Assembly: GCF_048544455.1 (NCBI RefSeq)
Contig: NC_133526.1
Coordinates: forward strand, 12,044,001-12,108,000
Origin: Silene latifolia
Lineage: Eukaryota > Streptophyta > Magnoliopsida > Caryophyllales > Caryophyllaceae
DNA length: 64,000 nucleotides
Reading direction: 5' to 3'
Below the pieces are notes generated by a model. It was not told the DNA's origin. It worked only from the letters and a program-made list of their open reading frames with translations, and did no database searches. The translations under genes were made by a program, and so were the position numbers. Positions 1 to 12,205 of the stretch are shown piece by piece; the stretch's first letter is position 1, and each line of letters starts with the position of its first letter.

Positions 1-3000
1 GACGTCAAAAGCTCCAAACCCCAAACCGTAGAAAACAATTTAAATTATATAACATTAAAAAACTATTCATCAAACTTCAGCCATCAAATTATAATCATAA
101 TAATCCCACTATTCTCATTTAAAAATGTATCAGATATACGAGGGGTTTAAAACTCCATCTCTAATCACCATACAAGGCTGAATCAAAGTAGATCACGGAT
201 TAACAACGATACATGGCATAATATTAAGAGATTCAAATAGAAAGAGAATACTAAATGGAATTCCAAATACTTTAATTTCTTTTCAAATTATAAACGGATG
301 ACTCCCAAACCTAGTTGTCTATTCATGCCCACTCCTTATGCATGACATGACAGGCCAAAGTCTGCAGCCTAGCAAATAATGTAATGGATGTAAAAAAGAA
401 AAAAATTCACGTCCCAATGTCTATATTAACATAATTAACAGACCTGAATAGGAAATTAAATTGCTTGAGTTTTTGTTATCAGGCCACCTCAATTCTGTTC
501 TTGACATCAAACCGCTCACGTCTACGTATTATCTATGTAGCACCAATTCAACAACAACCAGTGTTCGGCAAGAATAACCCCTTTCATCCCAATAATTTAA
601 TAGGTCTTGCAATGTGTATTTAACAGAGTTTAACAATAAAATACCATAGTAGCTAGGATGACCAACATGTAAAATATATGTATACAATAGAATCAATGCT
701 ATCATAGCTACTTAGGCGTAAAAGATTCGATTCTATCATAGCTACTCCCTCCAGCTTGACTGGTAGTTTGCAGGGAGAGACTCTCTCTCCCTTCCTCTAT
801 CCCCTACCCCCGCCGTCCTTCAATCCGAACAAAATCAAGCATAGACTACCTCTCCCTCCCTCTGACCCCCGTCCTTCCAATCTCTACAAAATAAAGCAAA
901 GGTAATCTATCCGCCACTCGATTCCCTCTCCCTTTCTCTCTCCACTAACCTTCTTCTCCCTCACTCAGACCATCTATCCATTCCCCTGCCTCACAATCTT
1001 AACAAAACCAAAAACGTACATACGCTCCCCCTCTCCTCCTCACTTGGATCTGGCCTCCACCATTTTCACCCTACCCCGTATTATAATTAAACAATTATCT
1101 CTAAAATTAATGCTGTGATTTTTAAAGACAAATCAGAACTCAGGATTTTTTGTTACCTTACAATTAGATTGAAGCAATAAGCCCCCAATTAACATAAACA
1201 TCAATCGCCCCTTTCCATTATAAATGTTTCCAGAGAGAGGGATCCGAATTCTGTAACATCTCAGTTCAGTTCCCCATCACAAACTTACCTCAATCACTAA
1301 AATTCTACAAGCAGTGCCTACCCAGTCCATCGAGATCCTAAATTACTAAAATTCCAGCTTAACTAACTCCAAAATAATCCATATTTATTCACAAATTCCA
1401 TTGCCACAGCTTAATCCATCAATACCTATCCCAAATAATGAACGCAAAAAACATCAACCACAAACTCCCTTAATTAATAAGTCGAGGGTTCACACAGACA
1501 AAATTCCCGGAAAAAAAGGGGGAAATACTTTTTTCACCTCATGTGGAATCTGTATAAAATAAAGTCATATCAGTGATTAAATCGTATAAACTCAAACACA
1601 AAAGTTAAAATTAGTATTGAAAAACAAGTTTTTACAAAAAAAAAGTGTACTATTTTCGCACCAATAGATCTATAGTAGCAATTTGTTTTTGTTAAATAAC
1701 AGGGAAAATCAACCGAAAAAACACACCCAAAAGCAAACAAATAAAAGAGACCAAAACTTTCAATATAACAAACAATTCAAACAACAACAATCAATTCAAA
1801 AAAATACAGCACCCGATTAAAATAAAGCATATAATAAACAAACCTTGGGACAAAGTAGCAAAACCATGCGCACGATTAACGTTTCAACCGGTAAGGAGAA
1901 TTGAACCCAGAAATTTGTGTTACGTTGTCAGTAGACTGAAGTAATAAGCATATTACTCGATGACTTATTCATCAATCGCCCTCTTCCATTAACCAAGTAT
2001 GCTTTACTTTCCATATTTCCGCTATCCATCCTTTGTTAAAGCACATAGTTACCATCCTGCATAAAATAATATCCAAATTAGCAATCATCTGAACAATAAA
2101 TACAACCGAAACCATCCCAACAAACCCAAACAGAAACACAAAAAGAAATGATAGGAACCCTAGGCAAAACTCCAAATGTAGTGTACACAAATTTCATACA
2201 ACTCTATTGAAGGCAGAAAGAAAGAGCAACACATGACAAGAGTAGTGAAACTTAATATATTACACGGAGCAAGTAAATAACCTCACCCAAACCAAACAAC
2301 CAGGTAAGCTGGTACCCCAAGTAGTAGCAGCTCATCAGCCCAAATGATGGATGCCCGAATAATCACACAGTACTGCTCATAGGGAGGAGATCTGGAGCGT
2401 ACACAGATGAATAGCCAGATGCTCGTTGTTCACTTCTGGCGTGTAACCAAGACTAACTAAACCCATTAAAGTGGAACCCTAACCAAGCCGGTGAACTCAC
2501 CATTGACTGCCGAACCAAAAGCGCCTCACGCAAACTACCAACAACACTGGAAAACACAGTTAAAGAATCAAACCAGTTAAACAACATTCTATATGGAAAA
2601 ACAGCTGATCGCACCACACCTATAATTTCAGAACCCTTGACACGGCGAGGATCAGGTCTATCCAATTTTAAAAAGAGCAAACTATATTGGCGTATACGGG
2701 CTCACGAAACACTTAAGGAGTACCAATAAACCCGTCACTAAGACGACTACCAAACCATTAAATCTCAACAAAGGGCCAACAAAAAGATCAGTTTAATACC
2801 CCAGCGAAAACTCGGCGATAAATAATAAGCATTCCCGAGGTCGTCGTCTAAAACGACAACCAAGAATACAAAATAAAAGAAGCGTTAAATAAACACATTA
2901 TCCCAATATACCCCAATTCAACCTAAAAAAGAAAGACGCAAAACAAACACCAATGACTCGGTCAACCAGAAAACAACGGCATCCCACCCTAAATAAGTAC

Positions 3001-3071
3001 GGACCCACTCCAATAAATTCCTAGAATCAGTCCAACAAACACCACAATCATATTCACTAACTCAAATGTAC
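1..3071. other. Non-coding AT-rich spacer
   Basis: No gene is supported here. A pyrimidine-rich stretch at about 750-1060 has imprecise repeats of CTCTCCCTCCCTCTGACCCC type. Two short related segments at about 1155-1216 and 1919-1990 share GAAG-AATAAGC followed by ATCAATCGCCC and CTTTCCATTA. The short open frames on both strands match no family I recognise. The segment lies 3' of the decayed PPR gene and may include its old 3' flank. Confidence 0.6.
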
Positions 3072-5438
3072 CTTTGTCTATAGCCATTGATGAGAATATT
3101 ATAGGTAATGGAATCAGGTTGTATACCCTTGTCTCTCATCTGCTTTATCAAAGTATCAGCATCATCATCCTTCCCCTCCATAAACAGCTAGTGTACCAAA
3201 ATATTATATGCGAACAATGTGGGGATAATACCACTCTCAACCATCTCATCCCTTTTAAAAAGGGTGATGCTCATTCATGGACATGATTTACTTAACCATG
3301 GACACGAATGACCATTGTACCCTTGTCATTTTTACACCCATTTTCCATTTTGTTTCGTAATCGATCACCTTTTACTTTTCCAGCGAAAAGCCTAGCTTTC
3401 AATCTATCAACAATTCAGCAAAAAAAGTAGCAGAATTGTTGGGCTAATTCACTTGACAACAATTTCCACATTCATTAAAGATTTAATATTTTAATTGTTC
3501 ATGTATAATACATGAACACTCAAGTGTAGCACCGGAAATATCACGCTAATTAATTAGTGATCACATTGATTTGCTAGCAAATTCCCGAATTTCAAGAATT
3601 TGACAAAGGTTTTCATACACGTATTCACCAAAAACATAGATCTATGTATATATCATCATCAATTCAGCCTAACCTCTTAGTCAATCTACATCAATTAATC
3701 AGTCAAACAAGCAAATAATGTAAGCAACTAAGCACATAGTCTCATCATCATAGCATGATCATCGCATCCATGTTTGGTAGGGTAGTTAGTATTGATCATC
3801 AATAACAAACCCTAATTTCATCGACAATAATTTGAGAAGGTACTTTTTATTGACAATAATTTCTTCAAGCCCTAATTTCATTAATCTAAATTAATTTAAT
3901 CTCCCTAATTTGATATAACATAATTAATAAATTAGAATTATTAATCAATCGACATGAGAATTAACGTTTCTAATTGAGTAATTTGACGGATTTGATTACT
4001 TTTGTGAGCAAAAGAAATAGAGAGAGTTTGTTTATTTGTTTTTTGGGGAAGGGTAAGATATGAAAAAGTAATGACAAAAAGTCCATGAAAGAGTAATCTT
4101 TGTACATGAAAGAGCAACTACGTTTAAAAAAGGCCTTGTCTAAGTGTCCGACATTACAGAAGCCGGAAATAAAGCATTGTATGTGACAGCGGTAGGCTTC
4201 AAACCAGTTTCAAGGATTTTATCGAAAACGAGGAGAGCATCATCAAGCATGACCTCCTTTAAGAGGGCACTAATAATAGAACTATAAGTATATGAATCAG
4301 GCTAAATAGCGCTTCATCTCAGCGAGAATCTTAAGAGCACGATCAATCTTACCCCAAGAGCAAAAGCCATGAACAATGGTATTAAAAGTGACAACATTAG
4401 GTTACAGTCAGCCAATTCCATAAAGCCTAGAAAATCAAAAGCATTATTTAACTTACCCTCCTTACAACCACATTAATCATGATATTAAAAGTGTGAGTAT
4501 TTGAATTAATGTTCAACCTAAACACATCGGCTTACAAAACCCAGGCCGGCCACCTGAGTAGAATTCAATTTAAGAAACAAGGAGTATATGGTTACAAGTT
4601 TCAATCTTGGGCAACATACCTTGAGCTTTCATCATGTTAAAGCAATTGAAAGCCTCTTGAGATTTTTAAGCGTGCATAAACCTCTGATCCAATAATCATA
4701 GCAGAGAGAGAATGGTCACTGAGTTGATCGCAGGCATGTTGGAAATTGTTGGAGGCTGCACTGTACCTGACCACGACAGCAGCAAACAACAATAAGAGAT
4801 TAGATGACAAAATAACACAAAGCTTCTTTGGCTTTGGAATATTATGGAATGAGAAGGAGGTCTACTAAGCACCCAAGAAAAGACCAGTATGAACGACTCA
4901 ATAGCAAACAACAGTGGTACCGTTGCGCAGTAGCCGAACTACCAAACCCAGAATGGAAGCGATACAAATATGAACAATAATCACTATACTAATAACAACA
5001 ATAATAAGAGTAATAATAATAATAATACCAGAAAACCATCAACGACAACAACACTACAACACTTGATCTCCAAATCAAGACCTAATTACAATATCCTATA
5101 CCCTAATGAGATACAATTAAATCGGCAAAATAGAGATCTAAACAAACCACTAAAACGGAGCTCGCAGAGCACCAACATCAACATCATAACCCCTAACAAT
5201 AATAATAACGAAATGCAATTGAAATAAACAAAATGAAAGAGATTAAGAGTAAATACCTTCGAGAGAGAGTTTGAGATGTTAGGTTTTGATGAGGGCGTTT
5301 TAGTGAGGAGTGAGAAGCAGAAGATGGATGAGAAGTCGAGAATGAGTGGAGTAGAGCGTTAGAATTAGGAAGAATGGGAAAAGATGTGGCTATGAGTGAA
5401 TGAAAAATGAAGGACTGAGATTTAATGAAGAGATCCAA
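3072..5438 (-). pseudogene. Decayed pentatricopeptide repeat (PPR) gene
   Basis: PPR proteins bind organelle RNA through tandem 35-residue helical repeats. Reading the minus strand, about 4300-4140 gives PDSYTYSSIISALLKE, then DDALLVFDKILETGLKP and VTYNALF. About 4410-4310 gives VVTFNTIVHGFCSWGKID and RALKILAEMK. About 4660-4580 gives SQEAFNCFNMMKAQGMLPK. About 3205-3072 gives KGIQPDSITYNILINGY. These are PPR motifs in order. The frame shifts between blocks, for example in CKEGKLNNAFDFL near 4440, and the 3205-3072 block has an in-frame TAG, so the gene is broken. An open frame from ATG 5438 to 5257 is Ser/Thr/Leu-rich, resembles a mitochondrial presequence and ends at AAG|GTATTT; it may be exon 1, which is inferred. 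The repeat identity is firm and the extent is approximate. Confidence 0.72.
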
Positions 5439-5653
5439 CGGTAGAGGGGAGAACTTGGGTGGTACTATTCATAGCTACAGTACCACCAAGTCCTCTAGGG
5501 ATAGGATCATTCTCAACGATTACATATGGGAGCTCAACACAGCTTTAGATACAACTGGAGCTTTCTTGTTCTTCGATCGAGGGATAATGCCAATAGACGA
5601 ACAGTGGAATTGACTAACAATTTAGGATGTCATCATAGAAGCAGCAAGCCCGG
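5439..5653. other. Short spacer
   Basis: Nothing recognised. It is the left flank of the TRIM-like element and ends in the target copy CCCGG (5649-5653). Confidence 0.5.
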
Positions 5654-5683
5654 TGTTAGAAGATATTACGGTATATTACAATA

Positions 5684-7067
5684 GGGTTTTTTGTCAAAAG
5701 GTACCTAACATTTATGGCACTTTGTACCAAGGTACCTAACATTTTTTTTTTTGCCCAAAGGTACCTAACATTTACTATGTATATGTCATATGGTACCAAA
5801 TGTCTATTTCCGTTAAAAAAAAGTGGAACATCCGTTAGTTGACTGACGGAATCTATTTATCACTTCATGCCTTTCCTTTAAAACTTAATTTTTTTCCGCA
5901 TATATTTCTCCATTACTTTTTCACATTCATCTTCCTTCATCTCTCCAAATATCATTCTCATTCATCTCTCCAAATATCATTCTCATCAAACATGTTCACC
6001 TCAAGCTCGACTAGAAATTCGTCAATGGTTGCTCCCAATTGCTGGTGCGTCATTCCTGCTAATCCTAAGGGTATGGGATGCAAATATACAATGCAGCCAT
6101 GTAGGAGTAGAAACTGAAGTCCATGCTCTCCTGAAGGATTTGCAGGGGAAAGCCCGGATGTCAGTAGGGTGGAGGGCGATAGTGGTATATGGTGGAGCCC
6201 GCACGCTGGGTGCTATAAGATAAACGTCAACGCTGCTGTAATTAGCAGTGTAGGGCGTGGGCAGGGCGTGGGCTCGGGATGGTTATTCGGAATAGTAGCG
6301 GGGAAGTGATGCGGATGGGTGTGAGGCAAGTTCGAGAGCTGTTGTGTTTGGGCTAGAATTTGCAAGGCAAATCACTCAAATGGGGCTTGAAGATATCGTT
6401 TTCGAATCGAATTTGTTGTCTTTGGTGAGGATGTTAAAGGCAGGGGATTTTGCATCAAGCTATTCTGGTGTACTGGGTAAAGAAATTAGCTCTTTAGCCA
6501 TGAGTTTTAACCCTTGTGAGTTTAGTTTTGTTCTTAAAAACGAAAATATTGTTGCTCATGGGATCGCACATCTTACTCCTTCGGTGTACACTACTAGGAT
6601 TTGGTTAGGTTCGATTTCGGATGCGCTACTTTCATTCGGTTGTTTTGTCGGATGTTTCATCATCCCAGTGTTTATCTTTATTAACATAATAACAAGTTCT
6701 TTGTTTTCAAAAAAAGAAAAAGTTGTTTACCTTGGCCATATAGCTTGATCTTCTCTAATGGCAGTAGTACATGGAAAGGCAAGGGTAAAAGAAAAGGGTA
6801 AAGTAAGGATAAAAGAGAAAAAGAGAACTTGGAAGGAGGAGGGTGCTCCGTATAGATGAAACAGGGGCAAGTTTGGTTAAAACACTTGTTCTTTCCTAAT
6901 GTCCGTCAGTCAACTAAACGGAGGATGTCTTTTTTTAACGGAAATAGACATTTGGTACCATACGACATATAAATAGTAAATGTTAGGTACCTTTGGGCAA
7001 AAAAAAAAATGTTAGGTGCCTTGGTACAAAGTGCCCTAAATATTAGGTACCTTTTGACAAAAAACCC
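5684..7067 (+). mobile_element. Mutator-like element (Pack-MULE type) with about 165-bp TIRs
   Basis: The ends are long inverted repeats starting GGGTTTTTTGTCAAAAGG. The left arm runs about 5684-5849 and the right arm about 6902-7067; they match over nearly their full length, and each repeats AAAGGTACCTAACAT-like units three times. A perfect 9-bp target duplication ATTACAATA (5675-5683 and 7068-7076) is diagnostic of the Mutator superfamily. It lies inside the 5' LTR of the TRIM-like element and is therefore younger. No transposase is present; the interior holds a piece of an RNase H-like coding region, so it is a non-autonomous gene-capturing element. Confidence 0.93.
6185..6640 (+). pseudogene. 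Captured RNase H-like (RVT_3) fragment inside the MULE
   Basis: The plus strand reads WWSPHAGCYKINVNAAV from about 6187, the usual start of the plant RNase H-like (RVT_3) domain found at LINE C-termini and in related host genes. The fold continues as GLEFARQITQMGLEDIVF and ESNLLSLVRMLKAGD, then NENIVAHGIAHLTP near 6540-6580. The pieces lie in at least two frames with stops between them, so it is not translated whole. Two acidic positions expected in the active site read Asn (NVNAA for NVDAA; ESN for ESD), so even the conserved parts look catalytically dead. The source could be a LINE or a host RVT_3 gene; the sequence alone does not decide. Confidence 0.75.
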
Positions 7068-7775
7068 ATTACAATATACTGTAATCGGAATAATATAATA
7101 TTATGAATAAAGTTATTATATGTTGCCTATAATAGTTGATACGATTTAGATCTCGGGAGTACTATAAATGTCGAGACAATGTAATATGGTATCAGAGCCT
7201 CACGCTCTTGAGGCCTAAAACCAATATTCCGCCGCCTTCCTGCCGGAGGGACTAATAAATTAAGGTGCCCTCCGGCGGGAATTTACGAAAATATAATAAT
7301 TAGTGTTGGCGAAAATTTTATATACAATAATATTTCGTTTAAAAAAAAAGAAAAAGAAAAAAAGACGATTGAATAGAATTGGTTGTTGGCTAACGATGGC
7401 TTCAATTTGCTTTGATCTGAATTAAACCAGATGGTGTTTTTCATTGGCCGTTTTTATCATCTGATGAGATGATTTCCGACGATTGGACTGCATTCATCAT
7501 GTGATGATTGGTGATGTAGGACGTTATAATTATTGGCGATTTACGAGAAATTCGATGCCGTGAGTCCTATACGCATCGATCGCCGAGTTACGCACCGATA
7601 TTTGTCAAGTTCGAAAAAATGCGATGTTCTTGACAACGAAATTTCAACGATTTGGTGGGTTCGAAAAGCGACGACGTTCCCGCCCGACGAAACCGATTCA
7701 AAAAGAGAGCCGTTTCTCTTTGTCTACCTTGCAAACCCATGGAAATTTAGACAAATTACCATGGGTTTGAGGGGA

Positions 7776-7983
7776 TGTTAGAAGATATTACGGTATATTA
7801 CAATAAACCGTAATCGGAATAATATAATATTATGAATAAAGTTATTATATGTTGCCTATAATAGTTGATACGATTTAGATCTCGGGAGTACTATAAATGT
7901 CGAGACAATGTAATCATTCGAGACACAAATTATCAATAATACGAGCGACTCATTTATGCTTTCCCCTCTCTACGATTCTAATA
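7776..7983 (+). repeat. 3' LTR of the TRIM-like element
   Basis: Starts TGTTAGAAGATATTACGG after the purine tract and ends TTCTAATA, next to the target copy CCCGG. Its first 140 bp match the 5' LTR, which is interrupted by the MULE (5654-5683, then 7077-7186). Confidence 0.85.
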
Positions 7984-8642
7984 CCCGGCCCGCCAGCTCC
8001 CGCTTATCCTAGGGGTCGGTTCAAGGCCTGCTTAAGTGAGCCCAACCCGTCTTTGGGTCAGCCCGGCCCATGCACATGTCTAGTTCAACCTATGTTTGTG
8101 GCCACTGCCAATTTATTTCTTAAAAAAAATAGCTTTTTAAAAATTGAAAACGAGTTTGATGTTCGTATTCGGGTCTGGTTGACTATATCCAGATCCGTAT
8201 CTCTTTCCAAAACAAAGAACTTGTATCCCTAGGATTCATATTCTGCCCATTAAGGTAGGGTAATGCATATCTGGGTAGAGTACATGATCTAATACTATCC
8301 TTAAACCTGACAAAATTGACCTGACTCGTTCTGAATAACCTCTCTCGTCACCCAAGTTCATGACCTGAGTTTTAACGGAACCCCGAATTGACCTGACTCG
8401 AATGTTTAGTGTTGCAAACTAATTATTATTCATAAATAACTTGATAATAGTTGAGCCGAAAATCACCTGAATCCTAAATGACCCGATCCTGCACGAACTA
8501 AACCAAAGTGAGCCGACCAAAAATTAACCCGATCCGAACCCGACCCTGGTCGACCCGTTTACGAGGCCCATCCCTATTGCGTAGTGTGAATCGTAGAAAA
8601 GCGGGAAATGAATCTCTTTCTTTCTCTGGGTTACGAGAAAAA
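7984..8642. other. Spacer with CCCGG/CCGAC-rich low-complexity DNA
   Basis: At 7984-8080 and 8330-8570 the DNA is rich in degenerate CCCGGCCC, TGACTCG and AACCCGACCC units, the same kind as at 21301-21560 and 25095-25655. It lies directly upstream of the DUF639 start codon and should contain that gene's old promoter. No clear TATA box was identified. Confidence 0.5.
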
Positions 8643-9033
8643 ATGGAGAAGTCGACCAAAATCCCCAAATTAATGGAGAACATAATGACGATTTTCCAAC
8701 GGCGAACTTCTTCGACAAGCCCTCGCTCTCCCGTCGACTTGGATTCACCTAAACCCCTCCCGTTTTTGTCTCCTCTCGCTAACTCCGTCGTCTCCCGATG
8801 TTCCAGGTTCCCTTTTTTCTTCCCGTATTTTATACTCCCTTCGTTCCACTTTTATTGTCCCCTTTTGCGCTACGAGTAGTTGTTTCTGAATTGCCGTGAA
8901 ATGATGATCATATATTTCACACCATGTTTGACCCTTGATTTAATTAATTCTATTATTCAAATAGTCCGTATTGCTCAAGACCGTCTTAATCGAGTGTGAG
9001 TGCGTCTTTAGTTAAGAGAGTCTTAAACAAGTA

Positions 9034-9215
9034 CTCCCTCCGTCCGGGTCATTTGTTGTCCTATTCCATTTTGGGTGTCTCAGTCAATTGTTGTTCTTTC
9101 TATTTTAAGATTGCATTTGATGAGCAATTTAATCTTTCACACTTTGGTTCGGCCTCCTCTTTCCTTAGTCTTTGTGCCAAAACCAAAGGACAAGTATTGA
9201 TCGGGACGGAGGGAG
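9034..9215. mobile_element. Stowaway-type MITE in DUF639 intron 1
   Basis: The left end is TA|CTCCCTCCGTCC and the right end GGACGGAGGGAG, forming terminal inverted repeats. The left TA target base pair is kept and the right is altered (TC). The interior (GGTCATTTGTTGTCC near the left; GACAAGTATTGATC near the right) matches the copy at 51546-51754. Confidence 0.8.
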
Positions 9216-9995
9216 TCGGTGTACTTCAATAATCCATAACTCCATTTTCTAGAGGTTTTATCTGCTGCATTAGTTTTCACCGCTCTTTATATGCTGTCTA
9301 CAGGATTTTGAATATATCTACACAAGAATTGCATACTTGTTTCGACACCGAGTTTCCTCACCTTGACAAACAACAAATCATATATGCCAGAAACTTGTTG
9401 GAATTTTGCTCATACAAGGCGCTTCAACTTTTCACTTCTCGTCCTGATTACTTGATTGATAAAGATTTCCGCCGTTTGACATTTGACATGATGCTTGCGT
9501 GGGAGGCCCCTGGAGTTGATATCGAACCAATTAACAAAGTGAGACAGCAAATTGCTTATCATATTTGTAAGATGCCTCGGTATCATAAGTAGCATTTCTC
9601 GTTTATACTAAGTGATTTATATACATATATATATATATATATTACTCGGTGCTCTTTACAAGCGGGAATCTTATATTTCTGTTATTGAGGCTTACTACTC
9701 TTCTGTTCGGGTCAATTTGTAGGAAAGTGATTCCCCGAGTAACAATCAGATTGAAGATGATGAGGGATGGTCTTTATTTTATACAAGTTCTACGGAAATG
9801 GCTGTTCAGGTTATAAATCGGGTTCTGCCTCTTTTATTTCTTATGTGCTTTATATACATACACTTACATGAGTATTTGTATATATTTATATTTAGATGTA
9901 GTAACTACCCAAAACCTTTTTGATGCATTAACCAACACTTCAGGAAGTAGACTTCACTTTCTCATATATGATAAGTACCTTCAGAGCCTTGACAA

Positions 9996-11549
9996 GTAAG
10001 TTTTTGCAGCTTATGCTCTTTGAGTTTGTTACTTGTTACTATCCAAACTTGGTGTGGTTCAGTTATCCTGTTTTTTCATTTTACTTTTTTTAGTGAATTG
10101 TTACATCATTACAAACAATACGAGGATCAGATCAAGTGTGCAAATGGCCAATATACGTAGCTTTGTAGTTGTAGCTATCCTTTAGCAATATATGCATATC
10201 TTGCTTGACGTGTCAAATTACTGAGGCTTGATGTGGAAGCATTGAATCTCATTACGCAGTTATGCTAGTACCATTGCATTGCTACTCAAGCATTGTACGA
10301 TGTTGCTCCATCAGTCCGTTACAACATCAAGTTACACATTTTGGCGTCAATAAGCATTGCGACATTAGAAGTTTGTGTTTGGAGGAAGATGGATTGTGGT
10401 CACGGGACCATGGGTTGTTAATGTGTTTGCTCCTCAACATAGGGGGCATTTTACTTGATGTCCAAAGACATATTGTTTACTTGCGATCAACTTCTCAGTG
10501 GAACGTGCCTCAGGAGATCCTTGTGCCTCATAAACTAGACAACTCTTAGTTCCAAGAAGGCGTCTTTGAAACCCTTCTCTTGCTATAAGCACCTCTAATT
10601 AATTTAGACCAATGACACTCTACGGGACTTAAGATTGTGAATAAATTGTTTGCATCAGCCATGGATGCATATTCCTTTTTGCGCATCTGCAACCATGAGA
10701 GTGAGGCCTGATGTTTGGTCACTACTGGTGTTGTCCATCTGCTTTCTATTATCGTACTTAGTGTTTCACTTATACAGAACCAGCAAGAGTTTAGTTTAGG
10801 AGGCTTATTTAGCCTACTCTAGGAGTAAAATTGGACAGCTACAATAGATATAATACTTGGATGCTTTGTTAGATGCCTTGAATTATGTTCTTGACTTCCT
10901 AATTTTAGTGGCAAGACCAATAGAGTGAGCTATGTTACTCAGAGTCGTTTAAAAGTATTCGACACGGTAGGCGAGAGAACTAGAAGAGTTGGAGTAACAT
11001 AGAGTGACAGACATTTTGGGATGCGTGAAGTGATAGCAAACTGCTTTGCTGGGATGTTACATAGTTTTGCTCATAGCAAGGGACGCTGTTGGTGTTACCT
11101 GTGTTGCTTCACCTAGTCACTAGTGACACTTCACCATGTTACGATGTTGTATAGATTGTATTCATATGGAGTTGTGGCCGGGAATAGTTGATACCATACT
11201 TCATATTAGTGTAAGGCTGTTTGTACTGGGAGGTCTTCTGGACAGGGACATAATGGCACATATCATGCTTATCTATCGCGTCAAATTAATAGTGTGCTAT
11301 CAAGCTTGCATTTCAATAGTTTTCTTCATGATTTGCCTGACATTGTCAGTCATTAGTTCATTAATTTCTTTTTGTTAATTCCTAATCATGGCGTTGTTTT
11401 ATCATCTTTAAAGCTGTTAATGGTAGTGCTAACTACTATATTTTAACCAAACAAAGGGCATTGGTAACTTTGCTGTTAATACACATCTTGTAGTGGACTA
11501 GAGCATAGAAATTTCCAGTTCCAGCTTTTCCTAATTTTTGTTTTTCTAG
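9996..11549 (+). other. DUF639 intron 4 (about 1.55 kb)
   Basis: Donor AA|GTAAGT and acceptor TTCTAG|G restore the Lys codon between exons 4 and 5 (SLDK-VIKSAKN). No other gene, MITE or SINE is recognised inside; open frames within it are short and match nothing known to me. Confidence 0.6.
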
Positions 11550-12002
11550 GGTGATCAAATCTGCAAAAAATGTGGTTGCAGCTTCATCTAACCTGGAACT
11601 TGTTGATGGTGAAGTCATCTTAGATGTTGATGGTGCAGTACCCACCCAGCCAGTTCTCCAGCATATCGGAATATCTGCATGGCCTGGTGAGTCACAGTTC
11701 TTGAGAAACTTTGACGTGAGTTTTTATTTCCCCTTCAAGTAGTCGCTATCTTCAAGCTTCTGTTCTAAGGCCTGTTTTTGGAGGACGTTGGGAATACTTA
11801 TCTGAATTTATCTGAACAGGGCGAGCCCTATCCAAAAATTCCGATTTTTTCATGGACTGAGTTTGAAAATAAGATATGTTGCTAACAAATAAATAGACAT
11901 GTAGGCAAAGAGAGTAATTTTTTTGAACAAGGTAAGGCTTGTGACTTGAGAACCTTTCTCAAAACGTTTCTGAATATATTTCTACAATTAGATACATGCG
12001 GA

Positions 12003-12205
12003 GTACTACCTTTGATTCCTTGGAAATGCTCCATTAGCTTTTTGCACAAGGATTAAGGTTGTGAGTGGGGTGGTGGGTCTCACCAATAAAGTAGGGTAAT
12101 TTTACTAACAAAAACTTACTCAAAATGGAAATGGGCTAATTACTTTACAGTGAATAGGCCAATAACGGAATATGAGGCATTTCCGAGTATTGGAGGAGTA
12201 ACTTT
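12003..12205. mobile_element. Possible decayed Stowaway-like MITE
   Basis: Within DUF639 intron 5. The left end reads TACTACCTTTGATTCCTTGG then AAATGCTCC; the right end, reverse-complemented, reads GTTACTCCTCCAATACTC then GGAAATGCCTC. The arms match only partly and no clean target duplication is left. Confidence 0.35.

Larger units (their letters stand above)
5654..7983 (+). mobile_element. TRIM-like short LTR element (Copia-type PBS), split by a MULE
   Basis: Flanked by 5-bp target copies CCCGG (5649-5653 and 7984-7988). The LTRs start TGTTAGAAG (5654 and 7776), and the 3' LTR ends TTCTAATA, so the ends are TG...TA rather than TG...CA. After the 5' LTR, a primer-binding site TGGTATCAGAGCC starts at 7187 and matches the initiator Met tRNA, typical of Copia and TRIM elements. 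A purine tract precedes the 3' LTR (about 7766-7775). The interior is only about 590 bp, with no gag or pol, so the element is non-autonomous. Without the MULE it is under 1 kb. The LTRs have diverged, so it is an old insertion and a fossil. Confidence 0.85.

Noticed and set aside
4970-5227. Asn-rich open frame on the plus strand
   Set aside because: It follows an (AAT)n-like run; composition, not coding. It also overlaps the PPR gene on the other strand.
7450-7480. Possible hammerhead ribozyme core (CTGATGAG)
   Set aside because: The required GAAA after stem II and the matching cleavage-site stems are absent.
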